From the NCBI RefSeq assembly GCF_036195045.1, contig NZ_CP108100.1, positions 7,006,001-7,070,000 of the forward strand: DNA of 64,000 bases, in the 5' to 3' direction. The stretch comes from Streptomyces sp. NBC_00236 (GTDB taxonomy: Bacteria > Actinomycetota > Actinomycetes > Streptomycetales > Streptomycetaceae). The position numbers were made by a program, and so were the translations under genes. The notes beneath the pieces are model-generated. The model did not search any database. It was given only the letters and a program-made list of their open reading frames with translations, and had not been told where the DNA came from. Shown piece by piece: positions 1 to 8,605 of this stretch; position 1 is the stretch's first letter; the number at the start of each line of letters is the position of its first letter.

Positions 1-288
1 GAGTCACCCTGGTCGGTCGCGGCCGGGTTCGGCGCCCGGGAATGGGGCGGACTGCTGTTCCTCTCGGTCTTCTGCACGCTCTTCGCGTTCTTCGTGCAGA
101 TGTGGTCCGTACGCCGCACCTCACCGTCCCGGGTCAGCCTGCTGCTCGGTACGGAACCGCTCTGGGCCGCCGCCGTCGGCATCGCGATCGGCGGCGAACG
201 CCTCGGCGTCCTCGGGATCGCGGGCGCGGTGCTCGTGCTGGCCGGAACGGCGTGGGGGCGCCGCAGCGCGGACCCCGTCACCCCATGA
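1..288 (+). CDS. EamA/DMT-family transporter, C-terminal part
   Basis: Only the last 95 codons lie in the window; the reading frame is open from base 1. The fragment has two or three hydrophobic helices separated by RRTSPSR, followed by SLLLGTEPLWAAAVGIAIGGE. This is the typical end of the second EamA repeat of drug/metabolite transporters (the late helices that read 'TEPVxAAxxGxxxLGE' in the family). The product is expected in the cytoplasmic membrane, exporting a small metabolite or amino acid; the substrate cannot be told. The tail RRSADPVTP is short and cytosolic. It converges with the small minus-strand gene that ends at 300. The family call is fairly sure. Confidence 0.75.
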   Translation, partial: ESPWSVAAGFGAREWGGLLFLSVFCTLFAFFVQMWSVRRTSPSRVSLLLGTEPLWAAAVGIAIGGERLGVLGIAGAVLVLAGTAWGRRSADPVTP

Positions 289-299
289 CCTCCGCCGGG

Positions 300-503
300 T
301 CACTCCTTGACCGAATCCGACGCGATCATGACGGCGACCCCCGCCACCACCAGCACGATGCAGACGAACAGCGAGTGGTCACCGAAGAACGGCAGCCGCC
401 GCACCACGCTGAAGAACCTGAACCAGTCGAACCATTCGTGGAGCAGCCCGGCCGCACCCTGGACGAAGACCAGGAAGCCGACCGTCTCGCAGAGCTTCTT
501 CAT
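300..503 (-). CDS. Small membrane protein (67 aa), hypothetical
   Basis: A 67-residue protein starting MKKLCETVGF. An upstream in-frame start exists at 584, but the extra 27 residues are basic, low-complexity and unlike a coding N-terminus, so I prefer 503. It has two hydrophobic stretches: about residues 8-22 (VGFLVFVQGAAGLLH) and about 47-62 (SLFVCIVLVVAGVAVMIA), joined by an aromatic segment (EWFDWFRFF). It is likely a two-helix membrane protein with both ends inside. No family is recognised. It sits between the exporter tail and a divergently read histidine kinase, with about 145 bp to the kinase start. No clear ribosome-binding site is visible. Confidence 0.55.
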   Translation of the reverse strand: MKKLCETVGFLVFVQGAAGLLHEWFDWFRFFSVVRRLPFFGDHSLFVCIVLVVAGVAVMIASDSVKE

Positions 504-649
504 GGGGACGAGCCTGGCGGGCCGCGTACGGGCCCCGCGTCGGCCGGTGGTCTGCGCCGCCGGTCCGAAAGTCTCGCCTTCCACGACTTTGGTCGCTCCG
601 CGGCCCGGAACGCCCGGAAGCCCCGCCCCGGCTGCGTAGCTTTGTCGAT

Positions 650-1867
650 ATGACGCGCACCGAATACCCCTGGCTGCTGCCCTCGGCGATGGCCGACCCC
701 GAACTGCCGGGCGACCGGGGCAGCCGGACGCGCCGTACCGTGCGGGACTGGGTCGTCGACATCACGGCGTTCCTGTGTGCGGCGGGGATCGGCCTGGCGG
801 CCGTCGCCGCGGTCGAGGCCGACGAGACCACCCCCGACGTCTTCGTCCTCATCGACTCGCTCGTCGGCGCCGCGGCCTGCTGCGCGCTGTGGGTCCGGCG
901 TCGCTGGCCGGTCGGCCTCGCGGTCGCGCTGACACTCCTGTCCGTCGTCGAACCGGTCGCGGCGGGGGCCTGGCTGGTGGCGCTGTTCAGCGTGGCCGTG
1001 CACCGGCCGTTCCGCCCCGTGGCCTTCATCGGCGCGGGAGCCCTGCTGGTCGCCCCCGTACAGCCGTATCTGCGCCCGGACCCGTCCACCTCGTACGTCG
1101 CGTCCACCATCATCGGGGTACTGCTGGTCCTGCTCGTGCTCAGCTGGGGCATGGTCGTACGGTCCCGGCGCCAGCTGGTCGTCACCCTGCGCGAGCGCGC
1201 GAGGCGGGCCGAGTCCGAGGCCGGCCTGCGGGCCGAGCGGGCACAGCGGCTGGCCCGTGAGGACATCGCCCGCGAGATGCACGACGTCCTCGCCCACCGG
1301 CTGACCCTGCTCAGCGTCCACGCGGGCGCCCTGGAGTTCCGCCCCGACGCACCCACGGCCGAGGTCGCCCGCGCCGCCGGGGTCATCCGGGACAGCGCCC
1401 ACGAGGCGCTCCAGGACCTCCGCGAGATCATCGGCGTCCTGCGCAGCCCTCGCGACGGGGAAGGCGACCGGCCGCAGCCCACCCTCGCCACCCTGGACGC
1501 CCTCGTCGCCGAGTCCCGGCTGGCCGGCACGAAGGTCACGCTCGACAACCGCATCGCCGACCCGGCCGCAGCCCCCGCCGCCACCGGCCGGACCGTCTAC
1601 CGCATCGCCCAGGAGGGCCTGACCAACGCCCGCAAGCACGCGCCGGGCGCCGAGGTCACCGTCACGGTCGCCGGCGGACCCGGCCGGGGGATCACCGTCG
1701 AGGTGAGCAACCCGGCCCCCGTCGAACCGTTCGAGCAGGTACCGGGATCCGGCCAGGGCCTCATCGGTCTGACCGAGCGGGCCACCCTCGCCGGGGGCCG
1801 TCTCGACCACGGACCGGAACCTGACGGCGGGTTCGGGGTGCGTGCCTGGCTACCGTGGTCCTCATGA
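650..1867 (+). CDS. Two-component sensor histidine kinase (NarL/LuxR type, HisKA_3)
   Basis: A 405-residue membrane sensor kinase. The N-terminal 170 residues hold four to six predicted membrane helices with no large extracellular sensor, a layout common in streptomycete kinases that sense membrane state or small hydrophobic signals. The HisKA_3 dimerisation segment follows, with phospho-acceptor His211 in EMHDVLAHRL. The HATPase domain has the N box QEGLTNARKHAPG and a glycine-rich GSGQGLIGLTER lid. It would phosphorylate the response regulator encoded immediately downstream. The two reading frames overlap in an ATGA (1864-1867), so the pair is translationally coupled. The cognate signal is unknown. 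Confidence 0.93.
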   Translation: MTRTEYPWLLPSAMADPELPGDRGSRTRRTVRDWVVDITAFLCAAGIGLAAVAAVEADETTPDVFVLIDSLVGAAACCALWVRRRWPVGLAVALTLLSVVEPVAAGAWLVALFSVAVHRPFRPVAFIGAGALLVAPVQPYLRPDPSTSYVASTIIGVLLVLLVLSWGMVVRSRRQLVVTLRERARRAESEAGLRAERAQRLAREDIAREMHDVLAHRLTLLSVHAGALEFRPDAPTAEVARAAGVIRDSAHEALQDLREIIGVLRSPRDGEGDRPQPTLATLDALVAESRLAGTKVTLDNRIADPAAAPAATGRTVYRIAQEGLTNARKHAPGAEVTVTVAGGPGRGITVEVSNPAPVEPFEQVPGSGQGLIGLTERATLAGGRLDHGPEPDGGFGVRAWLPWSS

Positions 1868-2583
1868 CCACCCCGGCTCCCGCCTCCGCGCCCCGTCCCG
1901 TCCGGCTGCTGATCGTCGACGACGACCCGCTGGTCCGGGCGGGGCTCACCCTCATGCTGGGCGGCGCCGAGGACATCGACATCGTGGGGGAGGGGGCCGA
2001 CGGCAGCGAGGCGGCCGAACTCGTGGACCGGCTCCGGCCGGACGTGGTCCTGATGGACATCCGGATGCCCGTCATGGACGGGCTGACCGCGACGGAGGCG
2101 CTGCGCAGCCGCCCCGACGCACCCGAGGTCGTCCTCCTGACGACGTTCCACGCCGACGAGCAGGTGCTCCGTGCCATTCGTGCCGGAGCCGCCGGCTTCG
2201 TCCTCAAGGACACCCCGCCCGCGCAGATCGTCGACTCCGTACGGCGGGTGGCGGCCGGCGACCCCGTTCTCTCGCCCGCGGTCACCCGGCAGTTGATGGC
2301 CCGTGCCACGGGCTTCGGCCAGGAGGAGCGGGCCGGCCGGGCCGAACGGGCCCGGCAGCGCATCGCGTTGCTGGCCGACCGCGAGCGTGAGGTGGCGGTC
2401 GCCGTCGGGCAGGGCCGTTCCAACGCCGAGATCGCCGCCGCCCTCTATCTCAGCGTGGCCACCGTGAAGACCCAGGTGTCCCGCATCCTCGCCAAGTTCG
2501 ACTTCAACAACCGTGTCCAGATCGCGCTGCTGGTCCATGACGCGGGCCTGCTCGACGACGAGGGCGACAGCGGCCCGTCCTGA
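1864..2583 (+). CDS. Two-component response regulator, LuxR/NarL family
   Basis: A 239-residue regulator. The receiver domain (about residues 13-130) has the acidic pocket IVDDDP, phospho-accepting Asp65 in LMDIRMP, the Thr of TTFHADE and the Lys of LKDTPP. The C-terminal LuxR-type helix-turn-helix is at about 175-230 (LLADREREVAVAVGQG...SNAEIAAALYLSVATVKTQV). Start ATG 1864 overlaps the kinase stop; an in-frame GTG at 1855 is possible but lies inside the kinase end. It should be activated by the upstream kinase and bind promoters as a dimer. Targets are not evident; the thioesterase/P450 genes just downstream are candidates by proximity only. Confidence 0.94.
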   Translation: MTTPAPASAPRPVRLLIVDDDPLVRAGLTLMLGGAEDIDIVGEGADGSEAAELVDRLRPDVVLMDIRMPVMDGLTATEALRSRPDAPEVVLLTTFHADEQVLRAIRAGAAGFVLKDTPPAQIVDSVRRVAAGDPVLSPAVTRQLMARATGFGQEERAGRAERARQRIALLADREREVAVAVGQGRSNAEIAAALYLSVATVKTQVSRILAKFDFNNRVQIALLVHDAGLLDDEGDSGPS

Positions 2584-2590
2584 CACGGAG

Positions 2591-2623
2591 CCGCGGAACA
2601 GCCACGGAACAGCCACGGAACAG
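2591..2623. repeat. 11-bp tandem repeat, 3 copies
   Basis: Three head-to-tail 11-mers (CCGCGGAACAG, then CCACGGAACAG twice), with a fourth degenerate copy after them, occupy most of the 60-bp gap between the response regulator and the thioesterase gene. It resembles replication slippage; no function is implied. Confidence 0.85.
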
Positions 2624-2669
2624 CCTTCGGGACAGATGCACCCAGTTGGTGAGACAGAAGGGACCCGTC

Positions 2670-3089
2670 ATGACCGGACTCGACCTGCCGACGGCACAGA
2701 AGGTACTCGACAGTCAGCCGTTCAGCGCGCTCGTCGGTGCGCGGATCACCGCGTTCGGCGACGGGGCGGCCACGCTGGAGATCGACAGCCGCGAGGAGTT
2801 GCGGCAGCAGAACGGATTCCTGCACGGCGGGGTGCTCGCCTACGCCGCCGACAACGCCCTCACCTTCGCCGCCGGCACGACGCTCGGCCCGGCGGTGCTG
2901 ACCGGTGGCTTCTCCATCCAGTACCTCCGCCCCGCCACCGGCGTCTCGCTCGTCGCGCGCGCGGAGGTCGTCCACACCGGGCGCCGGCAGGCCGTGGCAC
3001 GTTGCGATCTGTCCGTCGTGGGGCAGGACGGTACCGAAACACTCTGCGCCGTCGCCCAGGGCACCGTGCTGAGCGCCACCTCGTCCTGA
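2670..3089 (+). CDS. PaaI-type hotdog-fold thioesterase
   Basis: A 139-residue single-domain hotdog protein. The ATG at 2670 is preceded by AGAAGGGA at suitable spacing; the longer frame start at 2646 would read through that ribosome-binding site. The family motif is QQNGFLHGGVLAYAADNAL, followed by the antiparallel core (GGFSIQYLRPA, LVARAEVVHTGRR). This family hydrolyses acyl-CoA or aryl-CoA thioesters as a tetramer; the residue set fits the PaaI/YbgC-like 'phenylacetate thioesterase' group. Its stop lies 11 bp before the P450 start, so the two are probably one transcript. They may act on one aromatic or acyl substrate; that is inference. Confidence 0.88.
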   Translation: MTGLDLPTAQKVLDSQPFSALVGARITAFGDGAATLEIDSREELRQQNGFLHGGVLAYAADNALTFAAGTTLGPAVLTGGFSIQYLRPATGVSLVARAEVVHTGRRQAVARCDLSVVGQDGTETLCAVAQGTVLSATSS

Positions 3090-3100
3090 AGGAGCCCCAC

Positions 3101-4297
3101 GTGACCACCGAAGCCATAGTCGACCTCGGGGCGCTCGGCGAGCGGTTCACCCGCGATCCGTTCCCCGTGTACGCGGACTTACGGGCCCGCGGCCCCGTGC
3201 ACCGGGTCCGGATCCCGGAGGGATCCCTCGCCTGGCTCGTCGTCGGGTACGAGGAGGGCCGGGCCGCGCTCGCGGACCAGCGGTTCTCCAAGGAGTGGCG
3301 CAATGCCTCGCCCTCCCTCGGTGCCGGCCAGGTCGCCTCGGGGATCTCCATGCTCAGCTCGGACGCGCCCGCCCACACCCGGCTGCGCAAACTGGTGGCC
3401 CGCGAGTTCACCTCCCGCCGGATGAGGCAACTCGTCCCACGCGTCCAGCAGATGACGGACGAACTGCTCGACACCATGCTGGCGCGCCCGGACCGCAGAA
3501 CCGACCTGGTCGAGGCCCTGTCCTTCCCGCTGCCCATGTCCGTCATCTGCGAACTGCTCGGTGTGCCGTTCCTGGACCGCCAGGTCTTCCGTGAGTGGTC
3601 CAACACCGTGGTGTCCTCCCTCGACGCCGGGGTACGCCGCGACGCGACCGCCCAGATGTCCGGCTTCCTCGCCGGACTGCTCGACGACAAGCGGGAACAG
3701 CCCGGCGACGACCTGATGAGCGCACTGATCCACACGGCCGACGAGGAGGGCGACCGGCTCTCGGCCGGAGAACTCATGGGCATGGCCTGGCTGCTGCTCG
3801 TCGCCGGCCACGAGACCACGGTGAACCTGATCTCCAACGGGGTACTGGCCCTGCTCGCACACCCGGACCAACTGGCGTCACTCCGGGCCGACTTCGGTCT
3901 GATCGACAACGCGGTGGAGGAGATGCTCCGCTGGGCGGGCCCGGTCGAGACGCCCACGTACCGCTTCACCACCGAAGCGATCGACATCGGCGGCACGGTG
4001 ATCCCGGGCGGCGGTGAGCTCGTCCTGGTCGCGATGTCCGACGCCAACCGCGACCCGGACCGCTACCCGGACGCCGACCGTTTCGACATCACCCGGGACG
4101 CCCGCGGGCACCTGGCCTTCGGTCACGGCATCCACTTCTGCCTGGGTGCGCCGCTGGCCCGCATCGAAGCGGCGGTGGCCATCAGGTCGCTGCTGGAGCG
4201 CTGCCCGGAGCTGGCGCTGGACGGGGACCCGGCGGAGCTGACCTGGCGTACGGGCATGCTCATCCGGGGGCCGGAGGGGCTGCCGGTCAGGTGGTGA
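3101..4297 (+). CDS. Cytochrome P450 (bacterial class I)
   Basis: A 398-residue soluble P450 starting at GTG 3101, with GAAGGAG seven bases upstream. Diagnostic motifs are present: the I-helix oxygen-activation motif AGHETT (235-240), the K-helix ExxR (EMLR near 273-276), and the heme loop FGHGIHFCLG with the cysteine ligand at residue 347. Length and the compact N-terminus, with no membrane anchor, match CYP105/107-like streptomycete enzymes that hydroxylate small natural products or xenobiotics using a separate ferredoxin and reductase. No ferredoxin gene is adjacent. It is co-transcribed with the thioesterase, and no biosynthetic cluster surrounds it. Confidence 0.95.
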   Translation: MTTEAIVDLGALGERFTRDPFPVYADLRARGPVHRVRIPEGSLAWLVVGYEEGRAALADQRFSKEWRNASPSLGAGQVASGISMLSSDAPAHTRLRKLVAREFTSRRMRQLVPRVQQMTDELLDTMLARPDRRTDLVEALSFPLPMSVICELLGVPFLDRQVFREWSNTVVSSLDAGVRRDATAQMSGFLAGLLDDKREQPGDDLMSALIHTADEEGDRLSAGELMGMAWLLLVAGHETTVNLISNGVLALLAHPDQLASLRADFGLIDNAVEEMLRWAGPVETPTYRFTTEAIDIGGTVIPGGGELVLVAMSDANRDPDRYPDADRFDITRDARGHLAFGHGIHFCLGAPLARIEAAVAIRSLLERCPELALDGDPAELTWRTGMLIRGPEGLPVRW

Positions 4298-4321
4298 GCG
4301 GCAGGCGGCGTGCCCGGGCCG

Positions 4322-4399
4322 GGCGGACGGGACCTCCGCGCGCCCCGGTCAGGCGGACGGGACCTCCGCGCGCCCGGGGTCAGGCGGACGGGATCTCCG
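4322..4399. repeat. 30-bp tandem repeat (about 2.6 copies) including the end of the dehydrogenase gene
   Basis: The block GGCGGACGGGAYCTCCG recurs at 4322, 4352 and 4383. The last copy is the genuine 3' end of the minus-strand dehydrogenase gene (its codons ...TEIPSA-stop). The two others lie beyond the stop, as if the gene end had been duplicated in tandem. It fills the convergent space between the P450 and dehydrogenase genes. Confidence 0.85.
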
Positions 4400-5384
4400 T
4401 CAGCTCCACCGCGCGCCGCTCCCGCCGCGAGATCTCGCACGCCTCCGCGATCCGCAGGGCGCTCAGTGCCTCCCGGCCGTCGCACGGATTGGCCGTCTCA
4501 CCGCGCACCAGGCGTACGAAGGCGTCGAGTTCGGCCTCGTACGCGGCGGCGAAGCGTTCCAGGAAGCCCGGCCAGGGATCGGCCGGGGCGCCGGGGCCGT
4601 CCGGTTCGGCGGAGGTGAGCGGGGTGCGGCCGTCGAGGCCGACCGCGATCTGGTCGGTCTCGCCCGCGAGTTCCATGCGGACGTCGTATCCCGCGCCGTT
4701 GCAGCGGGTCGACGTCGCGGTGACGAGGGTGCCGTCGTCGAGCGTCAGCAGCGCCGCCGCCGTGTCCACGTCGCCGGCCGCGCGGAACATCGGGGGCCCG
4801 GCGTCCGACCCGGTGGCGTACACCCGCGTCACCTCGCGGCCCGTCACCCAGCGCACCATGTCGAAGTCATGGATCAGACAGTCCCGGAACAGCCCGCCGG
4901 AGAGCGGCAGATACGCGGCGGGCGGCGGCGCGGGGTCGGAGGTGGCCGTCCGTACGGTGTGCAGCCTGCCGAGCGCACCGTCGCGCACCGCCGCGCGTGC
5001 CGCCCTGTATCCGGCGTCGAACCGGCGCATGAAGCCGAGCTGGAGCACGCTCTGCGTACGCTCCGCCTCGCGCAGCGCCCCGAGGGTGCCCGCCAGGTCG
5101 AGCGCGACGGGCTTCTCGCAGAAGGCGGGCAGTCCCGCGCGGGCGGCCCGGCCGATCAGCTCGGCGTGGGCGGAGGTGGCGGAGGCGATCACCACGGCGT
5201 CCACTCCGGCGTCGAACACCTCCGTCGCCGTGGCCACGGCGCGCGCTCCGGTCCGGCGGGCGACGGCGACCGCGCGGGCCGGCTCGGCGTCCGCCACCAC
5301 CAGTGCCTCGACCGCGGGATGGCGGGCGAGGACGCCCGCGTGGAAGGAGCCGATCCGGCCGGTGCCGAGGAGTCCGATGCGCAT
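4380..5384 (-). CDS. Gfo/Idh/MocA oxidoreductase (inositol 2-dehydrogenase-like)
   Basis: A 334-residue NAD(P)-dependent dehydrogenase. I start it at MRIGLLGTGRIGSFHA (5384), because the nucleotide-binding GxGxxG motif must lie near the N-terminus; the longer frame adds 17 unlike residues. Other signatures are FCEKP (catalytic lysine) near residue 94 and the second-domain segment GLFRDCLIHDFDMVRWVTG, whose histidine and aspartate match inositol/glucose dehydrogenases of the family. It likely oxidises a cyclic polyol or sugar. It is divergent from the GntR regulator and next to a sugar ABC transporter, so it probably acts on the imported compound. myo-Inositol is the best guess, not proven. 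Confidence 0.88.
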   Translation of the reverse strand: MRIGLLGTGRIGSFHAGVLARHPAVEALVVADAEPARAVAVARRTGARAVATATEVFDAGVDAVVIASATSAHAELIGRAARAGLPAFCEKPVALDLAGTLGALREAERTQSVLQLGFMRRFDAGYRAARAAVRDGALGRLHTVRTATSDPAPPPAAYLPLSGGLFRDCLIHDFDMVRWVTGREVTRVYATGSDAGPPMFRAAGDVDTAAALLTLDDGTLVTATSTRCNGAGYDVRMELAGETDQIAVGLDGRTPLTSAEPDGPGAPADPWPGFLERFAAAYEAELDAFVRLVRGETANPCDGREALSALRIAEACEISRRERRAVELTEIPSA

Positions 5385-5424
5385 GGTTCCAACGTGCCGT
5401 CCACCCGTGACGATGTCAATCGAA

Positions 5425-5434
5425 TGTCCTGACA
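5425..5434. promoter_or_regulatory. Candidate GntR operator, box 1
   Basis: TGTCCTGACA, a near-perfect inverted repeat 41 bp upstream of the dehydrogenase start. A TTGACA-like hexamer is readable on the minus strand at 5414-5419, just inside it. The same core recurs at 5497-5506 on the regulator side of the intergenic region. Proposed site for the adjacent GntR protein; inference from pairing and position. Confidence 0.45.
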
Positions 5435-5496
5435 AATCGCGGGCGCCTTCGGCGGTTTGGCCGGTGGCGGCTCCGTCCGGTCACCGAGTGTGATGC

Positions 5497-5506
5497 TGTC
5501 CGGACA
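5497..5506. promoter_or_regulatory. Candidate GntR operator, box 2
   Basis: TGTCCGGACA, a perfect 10-bp palindrome 51 bp before the GTG start of the GntR gene. It matches box 1 at nine of ten positions, and both boxes continue with AA/AC on the same side. One box near each divergent start fits autoregulation plus control of the dehydrogenase. Confidence 0.45.
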
Positions 5507-5557
5507 ACAGGACGACCGTACTACCGGAGTTGCGGACGTGCGGGTTAGGCTCCCGAC

Positions 5558-6316
5558 GTGCCGAAATCCACCGCCGACGCGACCGCCCTCGACCTGGGCG
5601 TGGACCGCTCCAGCCCCGTCCCGCTCTACTACCAGCTCGCCCAGCAGCTGGAGGCGGCGATCGCGGACGGCAGGCTCGCCGCCGGCGGACTCCTCGGCAA
5701 CGAGATCGAGCTTGCCGCGCGGCTCGGGCTGTCCCGGCCCACCGTCCGTCAGGCCATCCAGTCGCTCGTCGACAAGGGCCTGCTGGTCCGCCGCCGCGGC
5801 GTCGGCACCCAGGTGCTGCACAGCAAGGTCAGGCGCCCCCTCGAACTCAGCAGCCTGTACGACGACCTGGAAGCCGCCGGCCGGCACCCCTCGACCACCG
5901 TCCTGGCCAACGACCTGCGGCCCGCGACGGCAGCCGTCGCCGCGGCCCTGGGCGTCACTGCGGGCGCCGAGGTGCAGTACATCGAGCGCCTCCGCGCGGC
6001 GGACGGCGAACCCCTCGCCCTCCTGCGCAACCACCTGCCCGTCGGACTCCTCGACCTCTCCGGCGAACGGCCGGCCGCCACCGGCCTCTACCGGATGATG
6101 CGCGGCGCGGGCATCACCCTGCACAGCGCCCGCCAGACCGTCGGCGCCCGCCTCGCCACCGCGGACGAGGCCGGCCCGCTCGGCGAGAGCGAGGGCGCCG
6201 CCCTGCTCACGATGGAGCGCACCACCTACGACGACACCGGCAGAGCGGTCGAATTCGCCTCCCACCTCTACCGCGCCACGCGCTACGCCTTCGATTTCCA
6301 GCTCCTCGTACGGTGA
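5558..6316 (+). CDS. GntR-family transcriptional regulator, HutC subfamily (UTRA domain)
   Basis: A 252-residue regulator from GTG 5558. The N-terminal winged helix (about 18-85) contains PLYYQLAQQLEAAIADGRL and SRPTVRQAIQSLVDKGLLVRRRGVGTQV, the standard GntR recognition region. The C-terminal UTRA ligand-binding fold (about 100-245) includes AEVQYIERLRAADGEPLALLRNHLP and LLTMERTTYDDTGRAVEFASHLYRA. HutC-type proteins usually repress transport and catabolic genes until a sugar phosphate or similar ligand binds. The neighbours are a dehydrogenase (divergent) and a sugar ABC transporter (downstream, same strand), the likely targets. Confidence 0.93.
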   Translation: MPKSTADATALDLGVDRSSPVPLYYQLAQQLEAAIADGRLAAGGLLGNEIELAARLGLSRPTVRQAIQSLVDKGLLVRRRGVGTQVLHSKVRRPLELSSLYDDLEAAGRHPSTTVLANDLRPATAAVAAALGVTAGAEVQYIERLRAADGEPLALLRNHLPVGLLDLSGERPAATGLYRMMRGAGITLHSARQTVGARLATADEAGPLGESEGAALLTMERTTYDDTGRAVEFASHLYRATRYAFDFQLLVR

Positions 6317-6375
6317 CACGGGGCCCCGGCTCTCGTACGGTGTCACAGGCTTCTCGGCTACCCGTACGGTGACGA
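6305..6375. repeat. Three imperfect 15-bp direct repeats at the end of the GntR gene
   Basis: CTCGTACGGTGACAC (6305-6319, containing the GntR stop codon) recurs as CTCGTACGGTGTCAC (6332-6346) and CCCGTACGGTGACGA (6361-6375). GTGACAC of the first copy and GTGTCAC of the second also form an inverted pair. It is either tandem duplication of the gene end or a set of regulator sites ahead of the transporter operon. Confidence 0.6.
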
Positions 6376-6545
6376 CGGCCGCACCCGGCCGCTCCGCCCC
6401 CGTACACGCCCCGTCCGACACACGCGCCGCGCCCCTGCCGGGCGGGCGCGGCCCGGGCTCGGGGATACTTGCCCAGCCGGGCCGGGACCGTATGGCCCCG
6501 GCTCCACCAGCAGCACAGCGAGCAGCACAAGAAGGGCACGGCGTC

Positions 6546-7559
6546 GTGGCAAGGGTTCGGACAGGGGTACGTGCGATGGGCGCCGTGCTTGCGGCGGTGC
6601 TCGGGGCCTCCCTCATGGGATGCAGCAGCACCGGCGGCAAGCGGGCGGAGGAACGGGCGGAGCAGGCCGCCGCCGAGGGCCGGTCCGCGGTGAACACGCC
6701 CCGTTGGACCTTCGCCATGGTCACCCACTCGGGCGACGGCGACACCTTCTGGGACATCGTCCAGAAGGGCGCCGACATGGCGGCCAAGAAGGACAACATC
6801 AACTTCCTGTACTCGCACAACGACGAGGCGCAGCAGCAGGCCCAGCTCGTCCAGGCCGCCATCGACAAGAAGGTCGACGGGCTGATCGTCACGCTCGCCA
6901 AGCCCGATGCCATGAAGGCCGTCGTGGCCAAAGCCGTCAAGGCCGGCATCCCGGTCATCACGGTGAACTCGGGCTCCGCCGAGTCGAAGGCGTACGGCGC
7001 GCTCACCCACATCGGCCAGGACGAGTCGATCGCCGGCGAGGCCGTCGGTGACGAGCTCAACGCACGAGGCCGCAAGAAGGCCCTGTGCATCCTCCACGAG
7101 CAGGGCAACGTCGGCCACGAGCAGCGCTGCGCCGGCGCGAAGAAGACCTTCGACGGCCAGATGCAGAACCTCTACGTCGAGGGCACCAACATGCCCGACG
7201 TCCAGGCCTCCATCGAGGCGAAGCTCCAGGCCGACAAGGACATCGACGCGGTCGTCACCCTGGGCGCCCCCTTCGCGGACGCCGCCGTCCAGGCGAAGAA
7301 GACCGCAGGCAGCAAGGCCGAGATCGACACCTTCGACCTGAACGCCAAGGTCGCCGCCGAGCTCCAGGCCAAGACCCTCGGCTTCGCCGTCGACCAGCAG
7401 CCCTACCTCCAGGGGTACGAGGCCGTCGACCTGCTCTGGCTCTACCGCTACAACCGCAACGTGCTCGGCGGCGGCCGCCCGGTCCTGACCGGCCCGCAGG
7501 TCATCACCTCGGACGACGCCGCGCAGCTCGCCGAGTACGCGGACCGGGGAACCCGATGA
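6546..7559 (+). CDS. Sugar ABC transporter substrate-binding lipoprotein (RbsB/periplasmic binding type 1)
   Basis: A 337-residue lipoprotein. Start GTG 6546 follows AGAAGG by about 10 bases and gives a proper signal: VARVRTGVR, a hydrophobic core, then lipobox SLMGC with the lipidated cysteine near residue 23. Longer in-frame starts would bury the signal. The mature part is a type 1 periplasmic-binding fold: [77 protein letters not shown]. These are typical of ribose/xylose/inositol-type binding proteins. It captures the solute outside the membrane and feeds the permease and ATPase encoded directly downstream (ATGA overlap at 7556). Confidence 0.94.
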   Translation: MARVRTGVRAMGAVLAAVLGASLMGCSSTGGKRAEERAEQAAAEGRSAVNTPRWTFAMVTHSGDGDTFWDIVQKGADMAAKKDNINFLYSHNDEAQQQAQLVQAAIDKKVDGLIVTLAKPDAMKAVVAKAVKAGIPVITVNSGSAESKAYGALTHIGQDESIAGEAVGDELNARGRKKALCILHEQGNVGHEQRCAGAKKTFDGQMQNLYVEGTNMPDVQASIEAKLQADKDIDAVVTLGAPFADAAVQAKKTAGSKAEIDTFDLNAKVAAELQAKTLGFAVDQQPYLQGYEAVDLLWLYRYNRNVLGGGRPVLTGPQVITSDDAAQLAEYADRGTR

Positions 7560-8605
7560 GCGCGGGGCCCGGCACGTCCTCCGCCGTGGCGGACGAGCGG
7601 CTGGTGCGCGTCTCACCGCTGCGCAGGCTGCTCGGCCGCCCGGAGCTCGGCTCGGTGGTCGGCGCGCTGGCCGTCTTCCTCTTCTTCGCGATCGTCGCCG
7701 ACAGTTTCCTGCGCGCCACCAGCTTCGGCACGGTGCTCTACGCGGCCTCCACCATCGGCATCATGGCGGCGCCGGTGGCGCTGCTGATGATCGGCGGCGA
7801 GTTCGACCTCTCCGCGGGCGTGATGGTCACCAGCTCCGCACTGATCTCGTCGATGTTCAGCTACCAGATGACGGCCAACGTCTGGGTCGGCGTCTTCGTG
7901 TCCCTGCTGGTCACGCTGGCCATCGGTGCTTTCAACGGCTTCATGCTGACGCGGACGAAACTGCCGAGCTTCATCATCACGCTCGGCACGTTCCTGATGC
8001 TGACCGGCCTCAACCTGGGATTCACCAAGCTGATCAGCGGGACCGTCTCGACGAAGACCATCGGCAACATGGAGGGCTTCGACTCGGCCCGCAAGGTCTT
8101 CGCCTCGCACTGGACGGTCGGCGGCGTCGAGCTGAAGGTGACCATCCTGTGGTGGGCCGTCCTCGTCGCCATCGCCACCTGGATCCTCATCCGCACCCGC
8201 TTCGGCAACTGGATCTTCGCCGTCGGCGGCGAGGCCGACGCGGCCCGCGCGGTCGGCGTCCCCGTGATCCGGACCAAGATCGGCCTCTACCTCGGGGTGG
8301 CCTTCGCGGCCTGGGTCTCCGGACAGCACCTGCTGTTCAGCTACGACGTGGTGCAGTCCGGCGAGGGCGTCGGCAACGAGCTGATCTACATCATCGCGGC
8401 CGTCATCGGCGGCTGTCTGATCACCGGCGGATACGGCTCCGCGATCGGCTCGGCGGTCGGTGCCTTCATCTTCGGCATGACCAGCAAGGGCATCGTGTAC
8501 GCGGAGTGGAACCCGGACTGGTTCAAGTTCTTCCTCGGAGCCATGCTGCTCCTGGCCACCCTGCTCAACGCATGGGTACGCAAGCGCGCGGAGGCGACGA
8601 AATGA
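7556..8605 (+). CDS. Sugar ABC transporter permease (RbsC-like)
   Basis: A 349-residue integral membrane protein with about ten hydrophobic helices. Family markers are [17 protein letters not shown] near residue 80, the [21 protein letters not shown] loop and the C-terminal [21 protein letters not shown]. These are standard for the BPD_transp_2 permeases of ribose-type importers, which work as homodimers. It starts with ATG 7556 overlapping the lipoprotein stop and ends in another ATGA overlap with the ATPase gene. Confidence 0.94.
   Translation: MSAGPGTSSAVADERLVRVSPLRRLLGRPELGSVVGALAVFLFFAIVADSFLRATSFGTVLYAASTIGIMAAPVALLMIGGEFDLSAGVMVTSSALISSMFSYQMTANVWVGVFVSLLVTLAIGAFNGFMLTRTKLPSFIITLGTFLMLTGLNLGFTKLISGTVSTKTIGNMEGFDSARKVFASHWTVGGVELKVTILWWAVLVAIATWILIRTRFGNWIFAVGGEADAARAVGVPVIRTKIGLYLGVAFAAWVSGQHLLFSYDVVQSGEGVGNELIYIIAAVIGGCLITGGYGSAIGSAVGAFIFGMTSKGIVYAEWNPDWFKFFLGAMLLLATLLNAWVRKRAEATK

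Noticed and set aside
2670..4297. Part of a natural-product biosynthetic cluster (thioesterase plus P450)
   Set aside because: No ketide synthase, NRPS, terpene or RiPP gene lies around it. The neighbours are a two-component system and a sugar locus.
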